Both the position numbers and the translations under genes were made by a program. From positions 1 through 35,218 of the forward strand of contig CAYFMF010000016.1 in the NCBI GenBank assembly GCA_964344135.1: a stretch of 35,218 nucleotides of DNA, in the 5' to 3' direction. The notes beneath the pieces are model-generated. The model searched no databases. It was not told where the DNA came from and was given only the letters and a program-made list of their open reading frames with translations. This document shows positions 23,673 through 32,015 of the stretch, piece by piece. This stretch comes from Thiopontia sp964344135 (GTDB lineage: Bacteria; Pseudomonadota; Gammaproteobacteria; GCF-002020875). The stretch's first letter is position 1. Every line of letters begins with the position of its first letter.

Positions 23673-24134
23673 ATGGCAACTCGCACCACCCAAACCTTCT
23701 TCGTCCCCGCCCCCTATGGCAGCCATGAGGAGCAGATCCCCGCGCAGATCTACAACCTGGCCCATGCGCTGCTGGAGCGCGTAAAGGGTGACCACCTCTT
23801 TGTGCCGATCCCCTCAATGAAGTATTTTGCCATCATTGAGCCGGATATATTCTGGTTCGTCGACAGCATGCGCCATGTGATACAGGATGGCGAAGGGGGA
23901 CGAACAATCACCCTCTCCTGGAGACCGGAACGCTCCGCCTCACAACGTGAAAGCCAGGAGCAGCCGGTCCCGTGCACCGTAACCTTCCATGGTGAGGATC
24001 AGGAGCAGATCCAGAACCAGCTCCGGAGCGAGCTCCTGCAGGCCATGGAGCAGTTCGAACAGCGCTTTCAGGAGCAGCTGCCCACCGCAATAAAACCGAG
24101 GGTTCTCCCCCTTACCAAAACCGAGAAGCCTTGA
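23673..24134 (+). CDS. Uncharacterised protein, 153 aa
   Basis: ATG 23673 is chosen; the frame stays open back to 23523, but that part lies in the repeat and reads as non-protein sequence. The product starts MATRTTQTFFVPAPYGSHEE and contains FVPIPSMKYFAIIEPDIFWF, then a Gln/Glu-rich helix near the C-terminus (NQLRSELLQAMEQFEQRFQE). No signal peptide, metal motif or known catalytic pattern is visible. It lies 18 bases before the antiporter gene in the same direction, so the two may be co-transcribed. I do not recognise the family. Confidence 0.7.
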   Translation: MATRTTQTFFVPAPYGSHEEQIPAQIYNLAHALLERVKGDHLFVPIPSMKYFAIIEPDIFWFVDSMRHVIQDGEGGRTITLSWRPERSASQRESQEQPVPCTVTFHGEDQEQIQNQLRSELLQAMEQFEQRFQEQLPTAIKPRVLPLTKTEKP

Positions 24135-24152
24135 TCGGCAGCACCCCACCAT

Positions 24153-25841
24153 ATGCCCTACGGTCACATTTTTGATCTCCTGATCCTGCTGGCAGCTGCG
24201 GTCGTCATGGTCCCTCTGGCACAGTGGAGCCGACTGGGTGCCGTCCCCGGTTTTCTGATTGCGGGCGGGCTGGTTGGCCCTGCCGGATTTGGCTGGATCA
24301 CCAACACCGAGGAGATTCACGACTTTGCAGAGATTGGGGTGGTCTTTCTGCTGTTTGTGATCGGTGTTGAGCTCAAGCCATCACTGCTATGGCGAATCCG
24401 CCGCTCGGTCTTTGGCCTCGGCAGCGCACAGGTTCTGATCACAGGGCTCCTGCTCATACTCGTTAGCCATCTGCTCTTCTCGATCACACTCAAGGCATCG
24501 ATCCTGATCGGTCTGGCACTGGCCCTCTCCTCAACGGCCTTTGTACTGCAATTGCTGACCGAGAAGGGAAACCTCACCTCAATCTACGGCCGCAACTCCT
24601 TCTCCATCCTGCTGCTGCAGGATCTGGCGGTTGTCCCCCTGCTGGCACTGGTGCCGCTGCTCGCAATACCGGAGTTGAGTATTGGTGCAGATATCGGGCT
24701 GGCGGTTCTGGAGTCGCTGCTGATCCTGGGTAGTGTCATTGCTGTTGGCCACTACCTGCTCCACCCGCTCCTGCACCAGATTGCACTCACCAGAAACCCC
24801 GAGATCTTCTCTGCCACCGCAGTATTGATTGTTCTGAGTGCGGCACTGATCACAGAGCATGTCGGCTTCTCAATGGCAATGGGGGCCTTTCTGGCCGGGC
24901 TGCTGCTCTCCAGCTCCTCCTACAAGCACCAGGTGATGGCGGAGATTCACCCTTTCCGGGGGATCTTTCTCGGCCTCTTCTTCATGTCGATGGGAATGTC
25001 ACTCAACCTGGCACTTCTGCTGGAGACCCCTCTCCTCCTGTTCGGACTGGTAGTGCTGCTGATCACCATCAAGGTGGCAGCGCTCTACCCGCTCACCCGC
25101 CTCTTCGGGCTGAGGAGGAACCATGGCATTGCCGTCTCCCTGCTGCTGGCACAGAGTGGGGAGTTTGCCCTGGTCCTCTTCTCTCTGGCCCACCAGTCCC
25201 AGCTTCTGGAGAGCAGACTGTTCGAGCAGTTACTGGTGGTGGTACTGCTCAGCATGCTGGCAACCCCGCTGCTCGCACACTGGGCCCAACAATTCTCCAG
25301 AAAAGAGTCCTCCAGAGCCGAGCCCGCAGTGGCTGATGTGGAGATGCCATCGGATGCCTCCATCATCCTGGTAGGGTTTGGGCGCGTTGGCCACCGCATT
25401 GGTGAAATCCTGCGCACTGCGGGGCACTCCTTCATGGCACTGGACAACGACCCAGCCATTGTTGCAAAGGAGCGTGCCAACGGCCATCCGGTCTACTTTG
25501 GCGACATCCATAACCCGGAGCTGCTGAAGATGTGCGGGGCAGAGCGCGCAGAGGCGGTCATCATCACCCTCAACGACCCCGGGGCGACCGAGGGGCTGGT
25601 GCAGTTTCTGCGCACCTCCTGCCCGGCCATTCCCCTCTATGCCCGCGGCCACAGCCTGGAACAGTGCATGACACTGCGCAGGATTGGTGCCTCCGATGTG
25701 GTATCAGAAAATATGGAGGCGAGCCTGGGGCTGGCCAGAATGGCGCTCGACAAGATCGGCATGGAGAAAGAGCGGCAGGAGTCGATCATTGACGAGTACC
25801 GGCAGAACTACCACGCCCAGATCAACCAGATCACCAAGTAA
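24153..25841 (+). CDS. Monovalent cation:proton antiporter of the CPA2 family (KefB/KefC-like)
   Basis: 562 residues. About 12 membrane helices occupy residues 1-375, including LIAGGLVGP, the FLLFVIGVELKPSLLW segment and AQSGEFALVLF, typical of Kef-type K+/H+ exchangers. A cytoplasmic TrkA-N (RCK) domain follows (about 400-515), with the dinucleotide motif GFGRVGHRIG and an acidic D at the end of the second strand (ALDNDP). The product would export K+ (or Na+) in exchange for protons under redox or electrophile control. No KefF/KefG ancillary gene is adjacent. Exact ion cannot be told. Confidence 0.92.
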   Translation: MPYGHIFDLLILLAAAVVMVPLAQWSRLGAVPGFLIAGGLVGPAGFGWITNTEEIHDFAEIGVVFLLFVIGVELKPSLLWRIRRSVFGLGSAQVLITGLLLILVSHLLFSITLKASILIGLALALSSTAFVLQLLTEKGNLTSIYGRNSFSILLLQDLAVVPLLALVPLLAIPELSIGADIGLAVLESLLILGSVIAVGHYLLHPLLHQIALTRNPEIFSATAVLIVLSAALITEHVGFSMAMGAFLAGLLLSSSSYKHQVMAEIHPFRGIFLGLFFMSMGMSLNLALLLETPLLLFGLVVLLITIKVAALYPLTRLFGLRRNHGIAVSLLLAQSGEFALVLFSLAHQSQLLESRLFEQLLVVVLLSMLATPLLAHWAQQFSRKESSRAEPAVADVEMPSDASIILVGFGRVGHRIGEILRTAGHSFMALDNDPAIVAKERANGHPVYFGDIHNPELLKMCGAERAEAVIITLNDPGATEGLVQFLRTSCPAIPLYARGHSLEQCMTLRRIGASDVVSENMEASLGLARMALDKIGMEKERQESIIDEYRQNYHAQINQITK

Positions 25842-25885
25842 TCAGAACCTCTGTCACCCCCGTCGCACCCGCTGACTGAGCAAGG

Positions 25886-26128
25886 TCAGGAGACGATCCT
25901 CAAGGCAAAATAGGGGACAACATTGAGCACAATAACCGCCAACTTGTAGCCCCCCATGGTGGCGTAGTGGATGGCATCAAACTGCTCTACCGTGAGCCTG
26001 AACCATCGGGTATGGAGACGATAGATCCAGTCATGGGCAAACGCAATAATCAGGAACCAGAAGAGGAAGATCCCCATATTGATCACCGCAGACCAGCCCA
26101 ATATCTCCTGGAGCGTCTGAAGTGTCAT
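25886..26128 (-). CDS. DUF6868-type small membrane protein
   Basis: 80 residues. Two hydrophobic spans (about 10-32 and 58-78) flank a soluble loop HDWIYRLHTRWFRLTVEQFD. The segment AHDWIYRLHxRWF and HYATMGGYKL are those I associate with the uncharacterised DUF6868 family. Its start overlaps the end of the neighbouring small membrane protein by four bases (ATGA), so the two are made together. Converges with the antiporter gene, 44 bases away. Function unknown. Confidence 0.8.
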   Translation of the reverse strand: MTLQTLQEILGWSAVINMGIFLFWFLIIAFAHDWIYRLHTRWFRLTVEQFDAIHYATMGGYKLAVIVLNVVPYFALRIVS

Positions 26129-26313
26129 GGTGATTTCTCCCAGAGGCCACCCACAACTCCACCCAGAAACCCGGGCTGATAACCGAGATAGAGAGAGCCC
26201 ATCAGGGTAACGATCTCTTCACCATACCCAAATGGTGCAATCCACCCCATGACCATCATCGCTCCACCCCACAAGATGGCGATGGAGAGCGCCAGCGCAC
26301 GAACATTCACCAT
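26125..26313 (-). CDS. Small holin-like membrane protein, 62 aa
   Basis: The ATG at 26313 is chosen because GGGAG lies eight bases upstream; the open frame continues to 26352. One or two hydrophobic spans (about 6-27 and 35-58) with glycine-rich GFLGGVVGGLW at the end. The start VNVRALALSIAILWG resembles short proteins often labelled 'bacteriophage holin', but no phage gene is nearby, so the label may be misleading. Coupled to the DUF6868 gene. Possibly a two-subunit membrane unit; inference. Confidence 0.72.
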   Translation of the reverse strand: MVNVRALALSIAILWGGAMMVMGWIAPFGYGEEIVTLMGSLYLGYQPGFLGGVVGGLWEKSP

Positions 26314-26411
26314 GGCAATACTCCCTGCTGTTCTCACTACAGAGTAGGCCATCCAGACTGGATGTCAATGTTCCGGCCCAACGAGAGACCACAACAACGA
26401 CCATCAACGGG

Positions 26412-26436
26412 AAAAACTGATAGAGTCGGTTTTTTT
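26412..26436 (-). terminator. Probable terminator after the acetyltransferase gene
   Basis: AAAAACTGA-TAGAG-TCGGTTTTT forms a 9-bp stem (one G-U pair) with a 5-base loop and flanking A/T runs, so it could work on either strand. It lies 67 bases beyond the acetyltransferase stop in its direction of transcription. The rest of 26353-26502 shows no gene. Confidence 0.55.
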
Positions 26437-26502
26437 CACTGTTCGGGAGATGCAACTCACCAAACAGCGGTGACCCGGAACTGAAGAAAAATCAGTCAGA
26501 TA

Positions 26503-27549
26503 TTATGGATTCCTCCTGTTGAGCATAGAGTAAAAGCGCCCCCTGAACCTCTCTATCAGGATGCGGGCACCACCCTGTGGTTTCTGTGATCTGGTGAACA
26601 GTAGCCGCCAGCGCTGCCTGCGCAGTGACATCCACTCCTGCTTGTAGGGCTCATTTCCGGTAAGGAAGTCGATCTCCTCAACCCGGTCGATATCCATCAC
26701 CTGCTGCATCAGGTGGGCGGTGAGAATGGAGCCCGGGGAGTAGCGCTTCCACGCCTCGTCATAGGCCAGCCTGAAGATGCTCGCCCTCCCCTGCACAACA
26801 AACCAGAGCTGTGCTGCGGCGGGGATGCCATCGATATAGAGGACGGCAAGCCTGGTCCAGTCCGGCACTGAGAGGTTGATTGCAACCGCATCGAGCAGCT
26901 GCGCATACTGCTCGTTCGCCTTCCAGCTCGCCCGGTAGGCAGCGTGGTAATCGAGCAGCCCCTCGCGCACCTCACCCCCCCGGAACATGCGTATCTTGCA
27001 ACCGTGTTCACGCTCCAGCTTGCGCCGCTTGCGTGCAATGGTGTTGCGTAGCCGGGCAGGCCGCCCGGCCATGTATTGATCGAACGGCTGGTGCTCCGTA
27101 CGGTGGAGCCAGTTATGGAAGAAGAAGTGCCGCTGGGATTCGTAACCGAGGGACTCCATCGCCCGCTGCAGCCGCAACAGGTTGCTGTCATCCTCGGCAA
27201 CAGGGCTCAGCTGAATGGAGTGGATGGGGATCTGGCTCAGCCCCTCGGCAAGAGTGCGCAGGGTCTCCTCCACCCGCTCCTCTGCCAGCAGCAGGCTGTA
27301 GAGGGCGGTGTAGCGGTGGCTGAATGCGTGCCAGTATCCACCGGAGCCACTCAGTGGGAGCAGTGCCAGCAGACGATCTCCATCGACCACGGCAGCCAGC
27401 AGCAGTGAATGCCCCTCCTCGGAGGTTGTTGCAGCGAGCGCCTCGAACCACTCACGGGTGAGGAACATGCTCTGCGCCCCGGCGTGGTCGAATAGCGAAC
27501 CGGCCGCTTCGGGTAGCTGGGACCAGCTGCTGTAACAGTGAAAGTTCAC
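26503..27549 (-). CDS. CelD/BcsL-like GNAT acetyltransferase family protein
   Basis: 348 residues from a GTG start. The middle part (about 150-305) fits the Acetyltransf_6/FemAB-like fold: ARLRNTIARKRRKLEREHGC, then LDYHAAYRASWKANEQ, LYIDGIPAAAQLWFVVQGRA and AYDEAWKRYSPGSILTAHLM, ending with DFLTGNEPYKQEWM. Members transfer acyl or amino-acyl groups in polysaccharide, lipid or cell-wall synthesis; the substrate cannot be deduced. No signal peptide. It stands alone with terminator-like structure downstream and 142 bases to rlmD upstream. The ribosome site is weak. Confidence 0.82.
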   Translation of the reverse strand: MNFHCYSSWSQLPEAAGSLFDHAGAQSMFLTREWFEALAATTSEEGHSLLLAAVVDGDRLLALLPLSGSGGYWHAFSHRYTALYSLLLAEERVEETLRTLAEGLSQIPIHSIQLSPVAEDDSNLLRLQRAMESLGYESQRHFFFHNWLHRTEHQPFDQYMAGRPARLRNTIARKRRKLEREHGCKIRMFRGGEVREGLLDYHAAYRASWKANEQYAQLLDAVAINLSVPDWTRLAVLYIDGIPAAAQLWFVVQGRASIFRLAYDEAWKRYSPGSILTAHLMQQVMDIDRVEEIDFLTGNEPYKQEWMSLRRQRWRLLFTRSQKPQGGARILIERFRGRFYSMLNRRNP

Positions 27550-27691
27550 AGGGTTGATATCAATGATTTCAAGTAACTACTCGCCCCCTGACGTTGGAAT
27601 CCCCTTCGTTCACGGAGGGGAGGATGTCAACCACTCCTGTCACTCTGGTCCGGCAATCTCCCTCCATTGCCAGCTCCTGCTTGTGGCAGCC

Positions 27692-29041
27692 TCAATCACC
27701 CCTGACAAAGAGCGCAATGGACTCCACATGGGCGGTATGGGGAAACATGTCCATCACCCCGGCAGAGAGGAGACGGTATCCCTGGTTGTTGACCAGCTCA
27801 TCGGCATCCCGTGCCAGGGTGGAGGGGTTGCAGGAGACATAGACGATCCGCTCAGGATTGATCCTCCCCATCTTCTGGACAATCTCCAGTGCACCACTGC
27901 GCGGGGGGTCGAGCAGCACCTTGTTGTAGCGGTCGTTCAGCCAGACCCCGCCGCTCTCCTCATCCTGGAGATCCACCGCATGAAACGCTGCATTCCCAAT
28001 GCCGTTCGCAGCAGCATTATCACGCGCCCGCTGCACCAGTGCCTCATCCCCCTCAACACCCACCACATGGGCCACGGTGCGGGCGATCGGAAGGGTAAAG
28101 TTGCCGAGGCCACAGAAGAGATCGAGCACCTCATCCTCAGCGGAGAGCTGCAGCAGCTCCACGGCACGGGGAACCATCGCCTGGTTGATGGCCGCATTGA
28201 CCTGGGTGAAGTCGGTTGGAAGAAAGCGGTACTGCAGATCGAACGGATCGAGACGATAGCTGAGCTCCGTCTTGTGATCACTGTTGAGCGGGGCGACACT
28301 CTCCGGCCCCTTGGGCTGGAGATAGATCCTCAGGTTGTACTCCCTGCCAAACCGGTCCAGTCTCGATTGGTCTGGCTCCGAGAGCGGTTCCAGATTGCGG
28401 AAAACCAGCAGGCAGTGGTGGTCGTCACAGGCCACCTCAATCTGGGCGATCTTGTTGCAGCCGTCCATCGAGGTGATCAGTTCGCGCAGCGCTGCAATGC
28501 GCTCCCCCACCTCGGGCACCAGCACGCTGCAGGAGTCCATTACCGTGAGATAGCCGCTCGACTTCTCCCGAAAGCCGACCAGTGCCCCACCCTTCTTCGG
28601 GACATGGCGCACCCCAAGGCGTGCCTTGCGGCGGTATCCATGGTCGGGGCCTGTCAGTGGGGAGAGCAGCTCGTCCGGGGCCACCCTGCCGAGTCGAGAG
28701 AAGTTATCCAGCAGTGACTGCTGCTTGAACCGGATCTGTGCAGCGGGCTCCATCTGCTGCAGGGAGCAGCCACCACATCCGGAGAAGTGTGGGCAGGGGG
28801 GATCAACCCGGTCTGCCGATGGGGAGATCACCTCAACCACCTCACCCGAATCAAAGCTGCGGCGGCGCCCTGTCATCTTGTAGCGCACCACCTCACCAGG
28901 CAGTGCCCCGGAGATGAAGACAACCTTCCCCTCGTCATTGTGGGCGATCCCCTTCCCGTCATGGGCGAGGGAGTCAATGGTCGCCTCGATGGGGTCCTGG
29001 GGTAGTGGTTTACGGCGTCTGCGGCCAGCCACTAATCCCAC
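27692..29041 (-). CDS. rlmD: 23S rRNA (uracil-1939-C5)-methyltransferase RlmD
   Basis: 449 residues. TRAM domain (about 14-75), a 4Fe-4S set C83, C89, C92 (CPHFSGCGGC) and C171, the SAM-binding DLFCGLGNFTLPIA, and catalytic C404 in YVSCNPSTLARD identify RlmD/RumA. It methylates U1939 of 23S rRNA. Start is uncertain: GTG 29041, or GTG 29032, which shares a base with the upstream stop (TAGTG) and has AGGGG about eight bases before it. Either way it is coupled to the small ParS-like gene. No terminator is evident; an imperfect hairpin is seen at about 27601-27620. Confidence 0.96.
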   Translation of the reverse strand: MGLVAGRRRRKPLPQDPIEATIDSLAHDGKGIAHNDEGKVVFISGALPGEVVRYKMTGRRRSFDSGEVVEVISPSADRVDPPCPHFSGCGGCSLQQMEPAAQIRFKQQSLLDNFSRLGRVAPDELLSPLTGPDHGYRRKARLGVRHVPKKGGALVGFREKSSGYLTVMDSCSVLVPEVGERIAALRELITSMDGCNKIAQIEVACDDHHCLLVFRNLEPLSEPDQSRLDRFGREYNLRIYLQPKGPESVAPLNSDHKTELSYRLDPFDLQYRFLPTDFTQVNAAINQAMVPRAVELLQLSAEDEVLDLFCGLGNFTLPIARTVAHVVGVEGDEALVQRARDNAAANGIGNAAFHAVDLQDEESGGVWLNDRYNKVLLDPPRSGALEIVQKMGRINPERIVYVSCNPSTLARDADELVNNQGYRLLSAGVMDMFPHTAHVESIALFVRGD

Positions 29042-29430
29042 CCCTGGGTGCAGTCGAGGTTGACCCAGACCTGTTTGAGTCCGGGAATCCCATCCTCAAG
29101 CATGATGGTCAGGGGGGGACGCCTGGAGAGGTATTTGTTGGTGTGGCGCAGCCAGACCGCCCCACCCGCCCGGCTTCTGGGAAAGTTGTGGAAGAGTGCA
29201 TCGCCGATCCCGATCAGGTGGCGTACACGCTGCAGCACGGGCTGCTCGTCGGGCACCGGGGTTCCATATTTGAACTGGGTCAGCATCCGCTCCTTCCCGG
29301 CAAGTCCCAGCAGCATCAGCTGCTCTCTCTTGCCAAGCCCCCACTCCTCAAACAGGGACATCACCCGGCGGGTCAGCAGTAGACGCTCCTCGTAGCTGAA
29401 CTCGATCTCTGCTTCACTATTCTGGCTCAT
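29032..29430 (-). CDS. Xre/MbcA/ParS-type antitoxin-like protein, without a toxin partner
   Basis: 132 residues. The C-terminal part (about 65-130) matches the toxin-binding domain of Xre/MbcA/ParS antitoxins: RVRHLIGIGDALFHNFP, AVWLRHTNKYLSRRPPLTIM, LEDGIPGLKQVWVNLD. The N-terminal region, FSYEERLLLTRRVMSLFEEWGL, would be the helix-turn-helix part but is divergent. In toxin-antitoxin pairs a RES or similar toxin gene follows; here the next gene is rlmD, so this is an orphan or has been recruited to other regulation. It overlaps rlmD, 71 bases after cysM. Confidence 0.8.
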   Translation of the reverse strand: MSQNSEAEIEFSYEERLLLTRRVMSLFEEWGLGKREQLMLLGLAGKERMLTQFKYGTPVPDEQPVLQRVRHLIGIGDALFHNFPRSRAGGAVWLRHTNKYLSRRPPLTIMLEDGIPGLKQVWVNLDCTQGWD

Positions 29431-29501
29431 GCGTGCCCCCTTAATTTCATACTGATTTAGTCAGGATTGTACACCATCCACGACAGCGTTGTGGAAAAGG
29501 G

Positions 29502-30407
29502 TTATTCGGATGGAAATACCCCGGTCGAGAGGTAGCGGTCACCGCGGTCACAGATAATGGTGACAATAATGCTGTTCTCCAGCTGTCGGGAGAGCTCCAG
29601 GGCTGCGGCGACTGCACCGCCGGAGGAGATACCACAGAAGATCCCCTCCTCTGCCGCCAGCCGCCGGGTGATCTCCTCGGCATCCTGTTGCGAGACATCG
29701 ATCAGGCGATCCACCCGGGATGCATCATAGATTTTAGGCAGATACGCCTCGGGCCAGCGGCGGATGCCCGGAATACTGGAGCCCTCCTGGGGCTGCACCC
29801 CGACAATCTGGATCCCTGAATTCTTCTCCTTGAGGTAGCGGGAGTTTCCCATGATGGTCCCGGTTGTCCCCATCGCACTGACAAAGTGGGTAATCTCTCC
29901 AGCGGTATCGCGCCAGATCTCCGGTCCGGTCCCCTCGTAGTGGGCCAGCGGATTATCCTGGTTGGAGAACTGGTCGAGAATCTTCCCTCTGCCGGCCGCC
30001 TCCAGTTCACGCGACCTGTCGATCGCCGCCTCCATGCTCCCCTCCTCCGGAGTCAACACCAGCTCGGCACCATAGGCACGCATCGAGGCACGTCGCTCCA
30101 CACTCATGTGCTCCGGCATCACCAGAACCATCCGGTATCCCATGATCGCCGCTGCCATCGCAAGTGCAATTCCGGTATTGCCGCTGGTGGCCTCAATCAG
30201 GGTATCGCCGGGCCGGATCTCTCCGCGCGCCTCGGCATGCTGGATCATGCTCAGTGCAGGGCGATCCTTGACCGATCCGGCCGGGTTGTTCCCCTCCAGC
30301 TTGACCAGAATCTTGTTGTTTCGCTCTGTATTGCCGCGCCCTGGCAGGCGCTGAAGCTGGACCAGTGGTGTATTGCCAACAAGGGACTGCATGGTTGGGT
30401 AGTTCAT
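29502..30407 (-). CDS. cysM: Cysteine synthase B
   Basis: 301 residues, usual length. PLP-dependent O-acetylserine sulfhydrylase; the CysM type can also use thiosulfate. Seen: PLP lysine K47 in NPAGSVKDRPA, the substrate loop TSGNTG (74-79), GTTGTIMG phosphate-binding loop, and CGISSGGAVAA near the C-terminus. The CysM-type features are the short length and the DRGDRYLSTGVF end. It lies 14 bases downstream of acpS in the same direction. Thiosulfate use would suit a sulfur-compound-rich niche, but this is inference. Confidence 0.96.
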   Translation of the reverse strand: MNYPTMQSLVGNTPLVQLQRLPGRGNTERNNKILVKLEGNNPAGSVKDRPALSMIQHAEARGEIRPGDTLIEATSGNTGIALAMAAAIMGYRMVLVMPEHMSVERRASMRAYGAELVLTPEEGSMEAAIDRSRELEAAGRGKILDQFSNQDNPLAHYEGTGPEIWRDTAGEITHFVSAMGTTGTIMGNSRYLKEKNSGIQIVGVQPQEGSSIPGIRRWPEAYLPKIYDASRVDRLIDVSQQDAEEITRRLAAEEGIFCGISSGGAVAAALELSRQLENSIIVTIICDRGDRYLSTGVFPSE

Positions 30408-30421
30408 CTTCTTTTCCAGGG

Positions 30422-30805
30422 CTATTTTTCCAGGATCACAAAAGCGACCGCATGTTCCTGCTCATCGGAGATCGAGAGGTGGGTTGATCTCACCCCAAGC
30501 TGCTGCAGCTGCCTCTCTGCCGCCGCAGAGAAGCGCAGCTCCGGCTTCCCCTGAGCGGTATGGGTCACCTCAATATGGTGCAACTGTATCCCATCGCGAA
30601 AGCCGGTGCCCAGTGCCTTGGCCGCCGCCTCCTTGGCGGCAAAGCGCTTGGCCAGGAAGTGGGGGCGGCTCTTCTCACCACACTGCTGAAACTCCTGCCA
30701 CTCCCCCTCCCCCAGAATCTTCTGCGCAAAGCGCTCGCCATGGCGCTGCAGACTCTGCTCCAGGCGCTCAATACGGACAATATCGGTTCCGATTCCAGCA
30801 ATCAT
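30422..30805 (-). CDS. acpS: Holo-[acyl-carrier-protein] synthase
   Basis: 127 residues. It transfers 4'-phosphopantetheine from CoA to ACP. Seen: GIGTDIVRIERL with metal ligand D8, and FLAKRFAAKEAAAKALG with E59. The ATG at 30805 overlaps the stop of a five-codon frame (MDRRL) that has a perfect AGGAGG seven bases upstream; this could feed reinitiation at acpS. In most gammaproteobacteria acpS directly follows pdxJ; here a truncated rhuM gene lies between. Confidence 0.95.
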   Translation of the reverse strand: MIAGIGTDIVRIERLEQSLQRHGERFAQKILGEGEWQEFQQCGEKSRPHFLAKRFAAKEAAAKALGTGFRDGIQLHHIEVTHTAQGKPELRFSAAAERQLQQLGVRSTHLSISDEQEHAVAFVILEK

Positions 30806-30811
30806 AGCCGT

Positions 30812-31216
30812 CTATCCATGTTGATACCTCCTGAAACTCTCCGCCTGCCCGGAGACCTCCCTGCAACCCTCATCGTAGCGCTGCAGCCAGAGAAAGGTCT
30901 GGGTACCCTTTTTTGAATTGACCCGGTACCCAACTGAAATAATGGCATCCAGGTTATAGAAACGAATTTTTCTTCGGACCTCCCTTTTTCCTTCTTGACG
31001 AACTACCGAGGATTCCTCGGTAGTTGAATCACGCTCCAGTTCGCCCTCAGCATAAATATGCTTCAAATGCAGACCAATAGTGTCACTGTCTTTGTCAAAC
31101 AGCCCTGCCATCTGTGCCTGAGAAAGCCACAGGGTCTCCTGTTCCAGCCTGACCTCAATTTCAGTTCTGCCATCCTCGGTCTGGTAGATTTCGATCTGTT
31201 TCATCTCGCTCATCAT
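30812..31216 (-). pseudogene. Truncated RhuM-family gene remnant
   Basis: 134 residues. Residues 8-106 match the start of RhuM family proteins (IEIYQTEDGRTEIEVRLEQE, TLWLSQAQMAGLFDKDSDTI, KIRFYNLDAIISVGYRVNSK), which normally continue GTQFRxWATQ to over 300 residues. Here the match ends at GTQ (about 30899), and 28 unrelated residues lead to a stop at the acpS start. Composition is more AT-rich than neighbours. It was probably inserted between pdxJ and acpS and then deleted. RhuM-type genes travel with genomic islands and restriction loci. Likely non-functional. Confidence 0.8.
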
Positions 31217-31268
31217 AACGCCTTAGCTACCTGCTTTTCAGCACCGGGAATAGAAAGTATTGCCCGGA

Positions 31269-32015
31269 TCAGTGGCTACGCGCCTCGACGATCAGCCGCT
31301 TCATCTCTCTGACAGAGGCCTCCAGCCCTCCACCCAGCACGGCATGGGCAACAATGGAGTGGCCGATGTTGAGCTCCACAATCTCCGGCAGAGCCGCAAT
31401 CGGCTGGACGTTCTGGTAGTGGAGACCATGGCCCGCATTGGGCTGAATCCCCAGCTCCCTGGCGAAACGGACCGCCTCGCGGATGCGCTCAAACTCCTCA
31501 TCCTGCTCCCGCTGCCCGGTGGCATCGGCGTAACGGCCGGTATGGATCTCACAGACCGGGGCACCAATCTCGGCCACCGCCTCGATCTGACGTGGGTCGG
31601 GGTCGATAAAGGGGGAGACCTGGATTCCTGCGGCGGCGAGACGGGCCACTGCATCCCGCATCTTTCCGCTCTGCCCGGCCACATCGAGGCCACCCTCGGT
31701 GGTCAGCTCCTCGCGCTTCTCCGGAACCAGACAGCAGTCGGCGGGGCGGAACCGTTCGGCGATCGAGATCATCTCCTCCGTCACCGCCATCTCCAGGTTG
31801 ATCTTGGTCTTTACATGGGCAGCAACCTCTTCCAGGTCATGGTCCTGGATATGGCGACGATCCTCTCGCAGATGCATGGTGATCCCGTCTGCCCCCCCCT
31901 GCTCCACCAGGATGGCGGCAGCCATCACGCTGGGATAGGAGGTTCCCCGCGCCTGACGCAGGGTGGCAACATGGTCAATATTGACCCCCAACAGGGGAAG
32001 GTTCTCGCTACTCAA
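31269..32015 (-). CDS. pdxJ: Pyridoxine 5'-phosphate synthase
   Basis: 248 residues. It condenses 1-deoxyxylulose-5-phosphate with 3-amino-2-oxopropyl phosphate to give PNP. Seen: LGVNIDHVATLRQARGTSYP, the phosphate-binding region near GLDVAGQ, EIHTGRYADA, and ELNIGHSIVAHAVLGGG. The start overlaps the recO stop by four bases. It belongs to the conserved rnc-era-recO-pdxJ-acpS order; the usual next gene is delayed by the rhuM remnant. Confidence 0.97.
   Translation of the reverse strand: MSSENLPLLGVNIDHVATLRQARGTSYPSVMAAAILVEQGGADGITMHLREDRRHIQDHDLEEVAAHVKTKINLEMAVTEEMISIAERFRPADCCLVPEKREELTTEGGLDVAGQSGKMRDAVARLAAAGIQVSPFIDPDPRQIEAVAEIGAPVCEIHTGRYADATGQREQDEEFERIREAVRFARELGIQPNAGHGLHYQNVQPIAALPEIVELNIGHSIVAHAVLGGGLEASVREMKRLIVEARSH

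Noticed and set aside
26125..26313. Holin-like protein as evidence of a prophage
   Set aside because: No other phage gene nearby; small holin-labelled proteins of this type occur in ordinary chromosomes.
27554..28717. 387-aa open frame on the plus strand opposite rlmD
   Set aside because: rlmD is unambiguous with Fe-S and catalytic cysteines; the plus-strand frame has no family features.
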